The notes below the pieces were generated by a model that saw only the letters and a program-made list of their open reading frames with translations, did no database searches and was not told the origin of the DNA. DNA of 64,000 nt from contig CAWFGU010000022.1 of NCBI GenBank assembly GCA_963815505.1, positions 186,001 to 250,000 of the forward strand, given 5' to 3'. The translations under genes were made by a program, and so were the position numbers. This document shows positions 46,098 through 54,332 of the stretch, in pieces (within the stretch, counting starts at the first letter, position 1; each line of letters starts with the position of its first letter). The DNA comes from CAXBBB01 sp963815505. Lineage in GTDB: Bacteria > Bacteroidota > Rhodothermia > Rhodothermales > BA12.

Positions 46098-46694
46098 TCA
46101 GTTATCGTTCGCCCCACGATATAGACGATGCACGCGTGCATACGCCGCAACGTCGTCGGACACCAAGCCCTCGACGGACCGCCTGTCGGCCAGCCGAGCG
46201 CGCAGATCGGTACTGCTCACGTCGACGCGCGGAGCGTCGATCCAGTCGACGTATTTGGCGAACGGAGATCCCTTCCAGACGACGCCATCGCCCCGCCGGT
46301 AGACGGCCAGCCGGGCACGCGTGACGATGCGCTCGGGCTCGCGCCACGTGGGAAAGCTCGCCAGGCTGTCTTCGCCCAGAATCAGCCACCAGCGCGCGGC
46401 GGGATGATCGGCGTGGAGTGCGTCGAGCGTGTCAGCGGTGAACGAGCGGCCCGGCCGGTGCAACTCGCGGTCGGACACCTCGAACTCTTCCCGGTCCGCT
46501 GTTGCCAGCCGCGTCATGGCGAACCGGTGCTCGGGCGACACGCCGACGGCTTTGTGCGGCGGACGTGCCGACGGCATCCAGATCACGCGGTCGAGCGCCA
46601 GTTGCTCGCGCGCCGCATCCGCGACGGCGAGGTGTCCGGCGTGCGGAGGGTTGAAGGTGCCTCCGAAGAGACCCAGGCGAGGTGCGTCGGGCAT
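46098..46694 (-). CDS. nadD: Nicotinate-nucleotide adenylyltransferase
   Basis: 198 residues from the ATG at 46694 (MPDAPRLGLFGGTFNPPHAG); an in-frame ATG at 46733 would add 13 residues. 'GLFGGTFNPPHAGHLAVADA' contains the nucleotidyltransferase (H/T)xGH motif, 'MPSARPPHKA' follows, and the C-terminal 'VSSTDLRARL' is the ISSTxIR-type motif. NadD adenylates nicotinate mononucleotide in NAD synthesis. Divergent from the TonB receptor across 134 bp. Confidence 0.94.
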   Translation of the reverse strand: MPDAPRLGLFGGTFNPPHAGHLAVADAAREQLALDRVIWMPSARPPHKAVGVSPEHRFAMTRLATADREEFEVSDRELHRPGRSFTADTLDALHADHPAARWWLILGEDSLASFPTWREPERIVTRARLAVYRRGDGVVWKGSPFAKYVDWIDAPRVDVSSTDLRARLADRRSVEGLVSDDVAAYARVHRLYRGANDN

Positions 46695-46828
46695 GAGGAG
46701 AGCCTCCGTGATTGTCTGGTCTCGCCGTGTCATGTGCCGGATACGCGACAGGTTTCGTCCGGTCGCTCGCTTCACCCGGCCTCCCGCCCGTGCGGCGTAG
46801 CTTCCGCGCTCCCACCACACCGCTCCCG

Positions 46829-48746
46829 ATGCGCTTTCTGCTGCCGCTTCTCCTCTTCGCCTGCGCCCTGCCTGCCGGTGCTCAGACGACGCCCGTCGCT
46901 CTGCCCGACAGCGTCGTCGTGACGGCGTCGCGGTTGCCACAGAGCGCGCGGACGGTCGGCCAGGCGATTCGCGTCGTGACGGCGGCCGAGATCGCCGCGC
47001 TGCCCGTCGCGTCGGTCGACGAGTTGCTGCGCGGGCTGACCGGGGCCGAGGTGCTGAGCCGCGGTCCGTTCGGCGTTCAGAGCGACTTCACCATCCGCGG
47101 GTCGACGTTCAACGGCGTCTTGCTGCTGATCGACGGCGTCCGCTTCAACGATCCGATGACCGGGCACTTCCTGAGCGATTTCCCGATTCCGCTGTCGGAA
47201 ATCGTGCGCGTCGAACTGCTGCGCGGGCCAGCCGCCGCCGAGTATGGGGCCGATGCCGTCGGCGGAGTGATCCACGTGCAGACGCAGGCCGGGCTGGCGG
47301 CTCCGCTGGGTCAGGGCGACGGTGCAGGTGGGCGCGGCACGATCGGCGGCGGCTCGTACGGACTGGCGATGGGCGACGCCGCGGCATGGGTCGCTGTCGG
47401 AGACGCACGCTACACCGTCGCGGCGGCGTATTCGGAAGCGAGCGGCCAGGCAATCCCCTCGCTCAAGACGCTGGCCGACCAGCTCACCCCCGAGCCCGCC
47501 ACCAAGCGCGCCGGGTTCGAGCGCGGCGCGGCGACGGTGGCCATGCGCAGGTCGATCGGCCAGACGACGTTCTCGGCCCGCGCCGCGTTCGACGCGCGCG
47601 ACTTCGACGCCGTCCGCTTCTACACCAGTTTTGCATCCGACACGGCGCGCGAGCAGACGCAAACGCTGTGGGCGCAGGCGGCTCTGGAGGGCGTCGCCGG
47701 GCAGACGCTGTGGCGCGTCCAGGCCGGAGCGCGGCAGCACGAGGACACGTACCGCTACAACCCCGGTGCCCAGCCCAACGAGCACACGACGCGCCAGGCC
47801 ACACTGACGGCCCACGCCCGCCGCGCCGTTCTCGCCCACGCTCTCGCTCCACGCCGGAGCCGACGCCCTCGCCCGAGCTATCGACTCGAACAACATGGGC
47901 GAGCACGGCGACCTGACCGGCGGCGCCTGGGGCGGCGCGACGATCCGCATGGCCGATGCCACGCTCAACGTCCGCCTGCGCGCCGACTATGCCGAGTCCT
48001 ACGGACTCGAACTCACGCCCTCGGGCGACGCCATCTGGAACGCCACGCCCCGCCTCGACCTGCGCGCCGCCGCCAGCCGCAGCGTCCGCGCGCCTACCTA
48101 CGTCGAGCGCTACTTCAACACGGTCGCGCCGCGTCCCAACCAGGACCTGGGCAACCCCGACCTGGCCGCCGAGCGCGCGTGGTCGTACGAAGCCGGAGCA
48201 GACGCCTACGCCATCCGCACACCCGACGCCCGCCTGACCGTTCGCGGCACGCTCTTTCACCGCGACGTGGACAACCTGATCGACTTCGCTCGCGATCAGC
48301 CGGACGACGTGTTCTTGGCCGCCAACCTGCTCGGCGTCCAGACGACCGGATTGGAGGTCGAGGCATCGGCATTTCGTGCGCTGGGCCGCGTCCTACTGTC
48401 GGCGGATGTGGGGCACACGGTTCTCGATTTCTCGGTCGACGGACTCGAGGAAGGCGTGCAGGCCAAGTATGCTCTGGTCAACGCGCGGCACCTGTCGCAA
48501 CTGCACGTACACATGGGGTGGGGACGCGTGGGCGTCGGCATACAGTCCGTCGTGCGCGATCCCGAGAGCAGCGAGCGCGACGCGTACGCCGTCCATAATG
48601 TCCGCGCCACGTTTGCGCTCCCGCTCACAGGCGCCGATGCGCACCTGACGGCCGAGGTCCGCAACCTGCTCGACGCAGACTATGCCGACTTGTTCGCGCC
48701 CATGCCAGGCCGGTGGTGGATGTTCGGCGTGCGTGCGGCGTTCTGA
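46829..48746 (+). CDS. TonB-dependent outer-membrane receptor, BtuB-like, one frameshift
   Basis: About 638 residues. Signal peptide 'MRFLLPLLLFACALPAGAQ'; TonB-box/plug start 'LPDSVVVTASRLPQSARTVG'; plug with 'DFTIRGSTFNGVLLLIDGVR' and 'VELLRGPAAAEYGADAVGGV'; then the barrel. After about 47815-47835 the +1 frame takes over ('PTLSLHAGADALARAIDSNN') and runs to 'LFAPMPGRWWMFGVRAAF' with terminal Phe at 48746. The original frame runs to 48598 with an Arg/Pro-rich, non-protein sequence. Small size and plug resemble BtuB/CirA receptors; the substrate is unknown and no cobalamin riboswitch is seen. The break can be bridged at ctc|g (47831-47834). Confidence 0.88.
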
Positions 48747-49003
48747 TATCGAATCCGACCGAGCCCTATTCCCGTCGTAACCGCGACGAGCGTCGCTATG
48801 TGGCGACTGAGTAGATTGCCGAACGCGTGCGGGACAGCTACGTCCTCGGACCTGGTGCAGTGGACCACCAACGCTGTACTCGCTGCCTGCCTCACGTTGG
48901 GTTTCGTCATACGTCGCCACACAACCGCCACACTCTCGCAAACCGGCTGACGCAGATCCAACGCTACTCTACAGCCGTTCACCTCCACTCGACCCCGCAG
49001 ATC

Positions 49004-49630
49004 ATGCGCCGATCCACCCTGCTGCCTCTGGCAGCCCTCTTCCTCTTCACCGCCTGCGACAGCGCGGATACCGACTCGCTCGCCGAAGCCGCCCAGACGT
49101 TCGAGGCCACCGTGACCTCGGCCGACGGCACGACACAGTCCATCTCCGGCTCGACCGACGCGCTTTCGGCGGATGGCGTCCTGGGAGGCGGCTTCGTCAC
49201 CTTCACCAGGGACGATACCACCAAAACCGGAACGGCCGTCGGCCTGCGATTGGTCTCAGACGACCGCACCCAGGCATTTCGCCTGGCCGGTTTCCTGTCG
49301 GATGACGTGACGCTTGGAACGGCCTATCCCATCGGCCTGCCGACAGAGCGGTTGCGCCGCCGCCGCGCCGCTCCGATCGACCACTTCAAAGCTGCCTACC
49401 ACTTCCGCGGCGACGAGGATCGGACCCACGCGCTGGGCACGGACGGCACGATCACGTTTACGGCCATGACCGATAATACGCTGGAAGGCACATTCGCGTT
49501 CGACGCCGTCGTCCTCAAACGCCGCAGCGCCGCCGCCGACTCGTCCGCTGCTCGCGAGACAGTCAGCGTGGAGGGCACGTTCTCTGTCGAGCGCGCCGAG
49601 CGCACGCCTGAGGGCGACCGTCGCAAATAG
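49004..49630 (+). CDS. Predicted lipoprotein, unknown function
   Basis: 208 residues from the ATG at 49004. 'MRRSTLLPLAALFLFTACDS' is a lipoprotein signal with the lipobox FTAC, so the mature protein starts at Cys18 and is lipid-anchored. The rest is beta-rich and Thr/Asp-rich with no family recognised. The codons upstream (from 48827) are open but lack coding character. A strong hairpin follows. Confidence 0.75.
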   Translation: MRRSTLLPLAALFLFTACDSADTDSLAEAAQTFEATVTSADGTTQSISGSTDALSADGVLGGGFVTFTRDDTTKTGTAVGLRLVSDDRTQAFRLAGFLSDDVTLGTAYPIGLPTERLRRRRAAPIDHFKAAYHFRGDEDRTHALGTDGTITFTAMTDNTLEGTFAFDAVVLKRRSAAADSSAARETVSVEGTFSVERAERTPEGDRRK

Positions 49631-49650
49631 ATCGCTCGGTAACCGCCTCG

Positions 49651-49681
49651 AACCTGTCAGGTCTCGAGGACCTGACAGGTT
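49651..49681. terminator. Strong bidirectional terminator
   Basis: A perfect 13-bp stem (AACCTGTCAGGTC at 49651-49663, complement at 49669-49681) with loop TCGAG, followed by TTCTCATTT, between the convergent lipoprotein and HMG-CoA lyase genes. Its ACCTGTCAGG core recurs as ACCTGACAGGT at the gene end near 60001. Confidence 0.85.
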
Positions 49682-49684
49682 TTC

Positions 49685-50584
49685 TCATTTCGCCAAAGCG
49701 TAGACCTTCCCTGGGAGCGCACGGCCGAGAAAGTCAGCGATTTCGCGCGTGACGGCAGACACCTCATCCACGTCGATACTCGTGTTGACCTGCATCGCGT
49801 CCAGCAGAGCGGCAGTATCCTCGGTGGCGATGTTGCCGGTCGCGCCCGGGATAAACGGGCAGCCGCCCAGTCCCCCGAGAGACGTATCGAACCAGTCGAT
49901 GCCCGCCTGCATCCCTGCGACGACGTTAGCGAGGCCTGAGCCCCGCGTGTCGTGGAGGTGGAGGACGAGCCGAGCGTCTGGCACGGCTTGGCGAACGGCA
50001 GCTACGCGGCGTGCTATGGAGAGTGGATGCGCACGCCCAGTCGAGTCGGCGAGAGAGAACGTGTCGACCGAGGGGCCAAGACGCGCAGCCAAACGCGTCA
50101 CCGTTTCGACCGGTACGTCCTCGGCCTCAGCGTAGCCCCACACGGTTTGCAGATTGAGTTGCACCTCTGCCCCACCCTCGCGCGCCATGCGGATCATCGC
50201 CTCGGCTCGGTCGGCGCCCTCGTCGACGGTCATGTTGACGTTGTCGCGCGCGTGCTTGGGGTGCGTCGCGATGGACAGGTCAATGGCGCGGACACCTGCG
50301 GATAAAGCTCGCTCGACGCCTCGCTCGTTGAGTGCCAGCGCTGAGAACACGCAGCCGTCAACGGCGGGAAGTCGGGCGATCACGTCGGCAGCATCGGCCA
50401 TTTGGGGTACCCACTTGGGATGAACGAAACTCGTCGCCTGGATGCGTCTCAGTCCGGCGCGTGCGAGGCGCGTGACCCAATCGACTTTGCGCTGGGTCGG
50501 GATTGCCTTGGACTCGAACTGGAAGCCGTCGCGGGGACCAACTTCGCAGAGGGTTACGCGGGCAGGAAGCGGAAAATCGGTCAT
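49685..50584 (-). CDS. mvaB: Hydroxymethylglutaryl-CoA lyase
   Basis: 299 residues. 'VTLCEVGPRDGFQFE' (substrate and metal Asp of the DRE-TIM fold), 'SFVHPKWVPQMADA', 'LHLHDTRGSGLANVVAGMQA' (metal-binding HxH) and 'LGGLGGCPFIPGATGNIATE' with the active-site Cys identify HMG-CoA lyase. It splits HMG-CoA to acetoacetate and acetyl-CoA in leucine catabolism. No other leucine-degradation gene adjoins. Divergent from the propeller kinase across 21 bases only. Confidence 0.94.
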   Translation of the reverse strand: MTDFPLPARVTLCEVGPRDGFQFESKAIPTQRKVDWVTRLARAGLRRIQATSFVHPKWVPQMADAADVIARLPAVDGCVFSALALNERGVERALSAGVRAIDLSIATHPKHARDNVNMTVDEGADRAEAMIRMAREGGAEVQLNLQTVWGYAEAEDVPVETVTRLAARLGPSVDTFSLADSTGRAHPLSIARRVAAVRQAVPDARLVLHLHDTRGSGLANVVAGMQAGIDWFDTSLGGLGGCPFIPGATGNIATEDTAALLDAMQVNTSIDVDEVSAVTREIADFLGRALPGKVYALAK

Positions 50585-50605
50585 GTATGAAGGTAACGCG
50601 TTCGT

Positions 50606-53443
50606 ATGCTTACCACCATGCTCCGTCTACCACCACTCGGATGCGCCGCCCTGTTCCTGCTGGCCGCGCTTGCCTCCCCTGCTCGTTCCCAGCCCACCTC
50701 ACTACACGTCGGACTAAACCTCACGGTCGATGACGGTCTACCCGGTGGAGCGAGCGCGTTGGCACGCGATACGTTCGGGTTCGTCTGGATCGGCACGCGC
50801 GATGGGCTGGCTCGGTGGGACGGCGTCTCCGTCACAACGTATCGCACCCAGACTGCGCCCGGCGAGGTGGCCAACGGATTACCCGACAACCCCATCGCAG
50901 CCATCGCTAGCGGAAACGATGGCGCGCTATGGGTCGGCACGCCGCAAGGCTTGGCGTACTTCGACCGCAAGACCGAGACGTTTCACTCCATCGCTACGGC
51001 TCCGGGCTGCGAGGGAGACGTCTGGTCCATCGCGATTTACGAAGGCGATCTCTGGACAGGCGGCCGAAGTGCCTGCTGGCTCGACGGCGACCGCTTGGTC
51101 CCGGTCGACGGCGGCCAGAGCGTCGGCTTCGAGGCGCTGGTATGGAGCGACGGCACGCGGCACCCGCTGGCAACCCTATCGAGAAGTGGGTCAGACCAGG
51201 CGTGCGTCCTCTACAAAGCGAGTTGCCGGACCATCGGCCCGGGATATCGCAGCTACGGTTATGCGGCAGGACGACGCTACTCGACGTTTGTCGATACTCT
51301 TTACGGCACGACCCCTCCGTTGCCCCTACCCACGTCGACCACGCGAGGTGCCCTTGCCGGCGACGGCTCCAGCGGGTTGTGGATCGGCGCCAACGATGGG
51401 TTATTCCATGCAACTCCGCGCACGAGAACCGTTCAGCGCATCTGGTCAGGTCCCACCGTGGGCGTTATTATGACCGACGAGGTAGGACGTATCTGGGTGG
51501 GTCACGAGACCGGTGTGACAGTTCTCGTACCGACCGCCATCGTAGCCGACCTGGCCGATCCTCTGCCCACTGTGCGCACCAACGGCCTGCGCGCTGCGGA
51601 CGGCAAACTCTTCGTGGGCACGCAGCGTGGCTTGTTCGTTCGATCGGACAGCAGCGCGCGACTCGTACCGCTCGACCCGCTCGAACCGGACGCGGCTGTC
51701 TGGTGGATCGGCGAGGGCGGCGGCGACACGCTATGGGTAGGCACCAAGGGCCGGGGCTTGTTTGTCCGCCCCCGCCCCGGACAGTGGCGCCGCGACTCAC
51801 GCATCGGAGCCATCGCTCCCGTTCGGTGGGCCGGAACGGTCGGTGGCGCCACGTATGCCGCGCTCTCGGGCGGCCTCCATCGCCTCGACCGTGAGCGGAG
51901 CGTACAACTCAACTACGTGCCCTCCAACTTCGTCTTCGCCAGCCGCGACGGTCGCATTTGGGCGGGGACCGACGACGGCGTGCAGCAGGTCGTCGGGGAC
52001 TCGGTGCGCACGCCTGTCGTACCCGGCGTGGTGTGGTCGCTGGCGCAGACTCCAGATGGTGCCCTATGGTCGGCGATGATCGGGCAGGGGCTATGCCGAA
52101 CCGAGATCGAGGGAGACGGCTCGAGCCGCTGCCTCACGACGGCGGACGGCCTACTCGCCAACTCCGTGTACGGCGTGCGCACGGTCGGAGACATCGTCTG
52201 GGCCTCTTCGGCGCGCGGGCTGATTCGAGTGGATGCGCGCACGCTCGCGCTCGACGTGTTCACTCAGGCCGACGGACTCCCCCACGACGACTTCGACCTG
52301 CTGTCCCATGCGCACGGACGAGGGGACACGTTGCTCTTCGGCGGCCGGTGGGGCTACTTCGCTCTCGACGGCAGCCAGCGGCGAGTCGAGCGTGACACGT
52401 CCAGGGTCGTCGTCTCCGGCTTGCGCGTCATCGGACGACCGCTGCGCGGGATGTTGGCCAGCGGAGACACACTTGCGCTACGTCACGACGAAGCGGCCTT
52501 CGGCCTCGACCTCGCCACGCCCGACGCGCAGAGCGCTCCGGTGAGCTACCGGCTCAGAGGCTACGATCGGGCGTGGCGGACAGAGCGCTCGCCGACGGTC
52601 TCGTACGCCTCCCTTCCACCCGGAGACTACGCGCTGGAGGCGCGTGCGGGAGGCGCGCTGTTCACGCTCGGCGTCCAAGTCGTGCCCGCGTGGTGGCAGT
52701 TGGCATGGGTGCGTGCGCTGGCCGGTCTGTCGCTGCTCGGGCTCGTGAGCCTGAGCGTCGCGCGGCGCGTGCGGTCCGAGCGGCGACGCGTGAGCGACCG
52801 GTTACGCGTTCAGAGGCACCTGGCCGAGGCTGGCGAGCGCGAGCGGCTGCGCATCGCGCGCGACCTGCACGACGGGCCGATGCAGACCCTCTACCAGATC
52901 GGTCATGCCATCGACGGGCTGGCGCGCGACAGCCCCGGCTTGCGCGGCGAGACCGAGCGCGTCCGCGTTCTGGCGACGGGCGTGGCGGGCGAGCTGAGAG
53001 GCGTCGTTCGGGCGCTGCGTCCCGATCCGCTGGGCGTACTGGGGCTGGCCGGAAGCCTGCGCGCGCTGGGGCGCAAAGTCGACGACGGCGCGTCGGGCAT
53101 CCGTGTCGACGTGGTAACCGATCCGGTGCCTAAGCTCGACGAATCGTCGCGGCTGGCCCTCTACCGCGCGGCTCAGGAAGCGCTGGCGAACGTAGTTCGG
53201 CATTCGGGCGCCACTCAAGCCAGCCTCAAGCTGAGCGCGACGGGCGAGCGCGTGTCGGTCGTCGTCGAGGACGAAGGGCGCGGATTCGCTCCGCCCGCGC
53301 GGCTGCTCGACCTAGCCCGCGACGATCACTTCGGGCTGGTGGGCGTTTCTGAGCGCATCGAAGCCTGCGGTGGGAGAGTCCGCGTCGAGCGCTTATCCAG
53401 AGGCACGCGCGTGACGGCATGGGTACCTGCGAGCGGCGAGTGA
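50606..53443 (+). CDS. Two-component propeller sensor histidine kinase (NarX/DesK-type HisKA_3)
   Basis: 945 residues. Signal peptide/TM 'CAALFLLAALASPARSQ', then about 550 residues of 'regulator propeller' blades ('LPGGASALARDTFGFVWIGT', 'DGLARWDG', 'DGALWVGTPQGLAYFD'), a Y_Y_Y domain ('YRLRGYDRAWRTERSPTVSY'), one TM ('LAWVRALAGLSLLGLVSLSV'), HisKA_3 with His755 ('IARDLHDGPMQTLYQIGHAI') and a HATPase_c ('VVRHSGATQASLKL', 'GLVGVSERIEACGGRVRVE'). Blades sense an extracytoplasmic ligand, unknown here. The NarL-type regulator gene follows 104 bases downstream. Confidence 0.94.
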   Translation: MLTTMLRLPPLGCAALFLLAALASPARSQPTSLHVGLNLTVDDGLPGGASALARDTFGFVWIGTRDGLARWDGVSVTTYRTQTAPGEVANGLPDNPIAAIASGNDGALWVGTPQGLAYFDRKTETFHSIATAPGCEGDVWSIAIYEGDLWTGGRSACWLDGDRLVPVDGGQSVGFEALVWSDGTRHPLATLSRSGSDQACVLYKASCRTIGPGYRSYGYAAGRRYSTFVDTLYGTTPPLPLPTSTTRGALAGDGSSGLWIGANDGLFHATPRTRTVQRIWSGPTVGVIMTDEVGRIWVGHETGVTVLVPTAIVADLADPLPTVRTNGLRAADGKLFVGTQRGLFVRSDSSARLVPLDPLEPDAAVWWIGEGGGDTLWVGTKGRGLFVRPRPGQWRRDSRIGAIAPVRWAGTVGGATYAALSGGLHRLDRERSVQLNYVPSNFVFASRDGRIWAGTDDGVQQVVGDSVRTPVVPGVVWSLAQTPDGALWSAMIGQGLCRTEIEGDGSSRCLTTADGLLANSVYGVRTVGDIVWASSARGLIRVDARTLALDVFTQADGLPHDDFDLLSHAHGRGDTLLFGGRWGYFALDGSQRRVERDTSRVVVSGLRVIGRPLRGMLASGDTLALRHDEAAFGLDLATPDAQSAPVSYRLRGYDRAWRTERSPTVSYASLPPGDYALEARAGGALFTLGVQVVPAWWQLAWVRALAGLSLLGLVSLSVARRVRSERRRVSDRLRVQRHLAEAGERERLRIARDLHDGPMQTLYQIGHAIDGLARDSPGLRGETERVRVLATGVAGELRGVVRALRPDPLGVLGLAGSLRALGRKVDDGASGIRVDVVTDPVPKLDESSRLALYRAAQEALANVVRHSGATQASLKLSATGERVSVVVEDEGRGFAPPARLLDLARDDHFGLVGVSERIEACGGRVRVERLSRGTRVTAWVPASGE

Positions 53444-53547
53444 CCGGTTCAAGTAACCCAAAGGCCCACATAAAGCGGAACGAAAGCGCACCGCGCGAGC
53501 GACAGGCGTTCCCTATCGTACCCTCTGCACGAGACATCCCACGCCCC

Positions 53548-54276
53548 ATGCCTGCTCTCCGTATCCTCCTCGCCGACGACCACCCCGGCTTCCGGGCAGG
53601 CCTCGAAGCCCACCTCCACGGCAACGAAGCGTTTGACATCGTCGGCCTAGCGATGGACGGCCAGCAGGCCCTCGACATGGCGATCGACCTGCATCCCGAC
53701 GTGGTCGTACTCGACATGGAGATGCCGCGCCTGAGTGGCCTCGAAACGACGACGCAGCTAACCGAGCAAGCGCCCGAGATCGCGATCCTGATGCTGTCGG
53801 CTTATGACGATGACGACTACGTGGTCGGCGCGCTGGACGCCGGAGCGGCAGGCTACCTCGCCAAAGACGAAACGCTCGACTCCATCGCCGAGGCCATCCA
53901 CGCCGTCGGGACCGGCCAGACGGGCTGGCTCAGCCGCAGGATTGCCGCGCGCTTCGCGGGACGCCGGGCCGTCCCCTACCGCGCGCAGTACGACGTGCTC
54001 AGCGACCGCGAGCAGCAAGTCGCCCAGCAAGCCGCGCAGGGGTTGACCAACGAGGAGATCGCATCGCAATTGTACGTGTCGGTGTCGACGGTCAAGAAGC
54101 ACCTCAACGCCTGCTTCGCCAAGCTCAGCCTGTCGTCGCGCGCCCAACTGCTGGTGTGGATGTGGCGCAACGGGCTCGTTGAAGAGCAGAAAACCCAGGC
54201 CGAAGAGCAGCCAAAAGGTCTAGCGACAAGTGATCGGACGGCCCATACGTCCCGCCGATCAAATCGGGTAGTGTAG
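53548..54276 (+). CDS. NarL/FixJ-family response regulator
   Basis: 242 residues from the ATG at 53548. Receiver domain with 'ILLADDHPGFRAGLEAHLHG', phospho-acceptor Asp56 ('VVVLDMEMPRLSGLETT') and 'GYLAKDETLDSI'; LuxR/NarL HTH 'LSDREQQVAQQAAQGLTNEE', 'IASQLYVSVSTVKKHLNACF'. The spacing from the upstream kinase and the matching HisKA_3 type make them cognate partners. Target genes are unknown; the T9SS protein directly downstream is a candidate. Confidence 0.94.
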   Translation: MPALRILLADDHPGFRAGLEAHLHGNEAFDIVGLAMDGQQALDMAIDLHPDVVVLDMEMPRLSGLETTTQLTEQAPEIAILMLSAYDDDDYVVGALDAGAAGYLAKDETLDSIAEAIHAVGTGQTGWLSRRIAARFAGRRAVPYRAQYDVLSDREQQVAQQAAQGLTNEEIASQLYVSVSTVKKHLNACFAKLSLSSRAQLLVWMWRNGLVEEQKTQAEEQPKGLATSDRTAHTSRRSNRVV

Positions 54277-54332
54277 AGGTCAGTGGGCGACGCGTGCGCC
54301 CTCCTCTCTTTCCACCACACCGCTCCACCTCC

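Noticed and set aside
46695..46828. Cobalamin riboswitch before the BtuB-like receptor
   Set aside because: The gap is 134 bp and lacks the B12-box; part of it could be nadD's 5' end.
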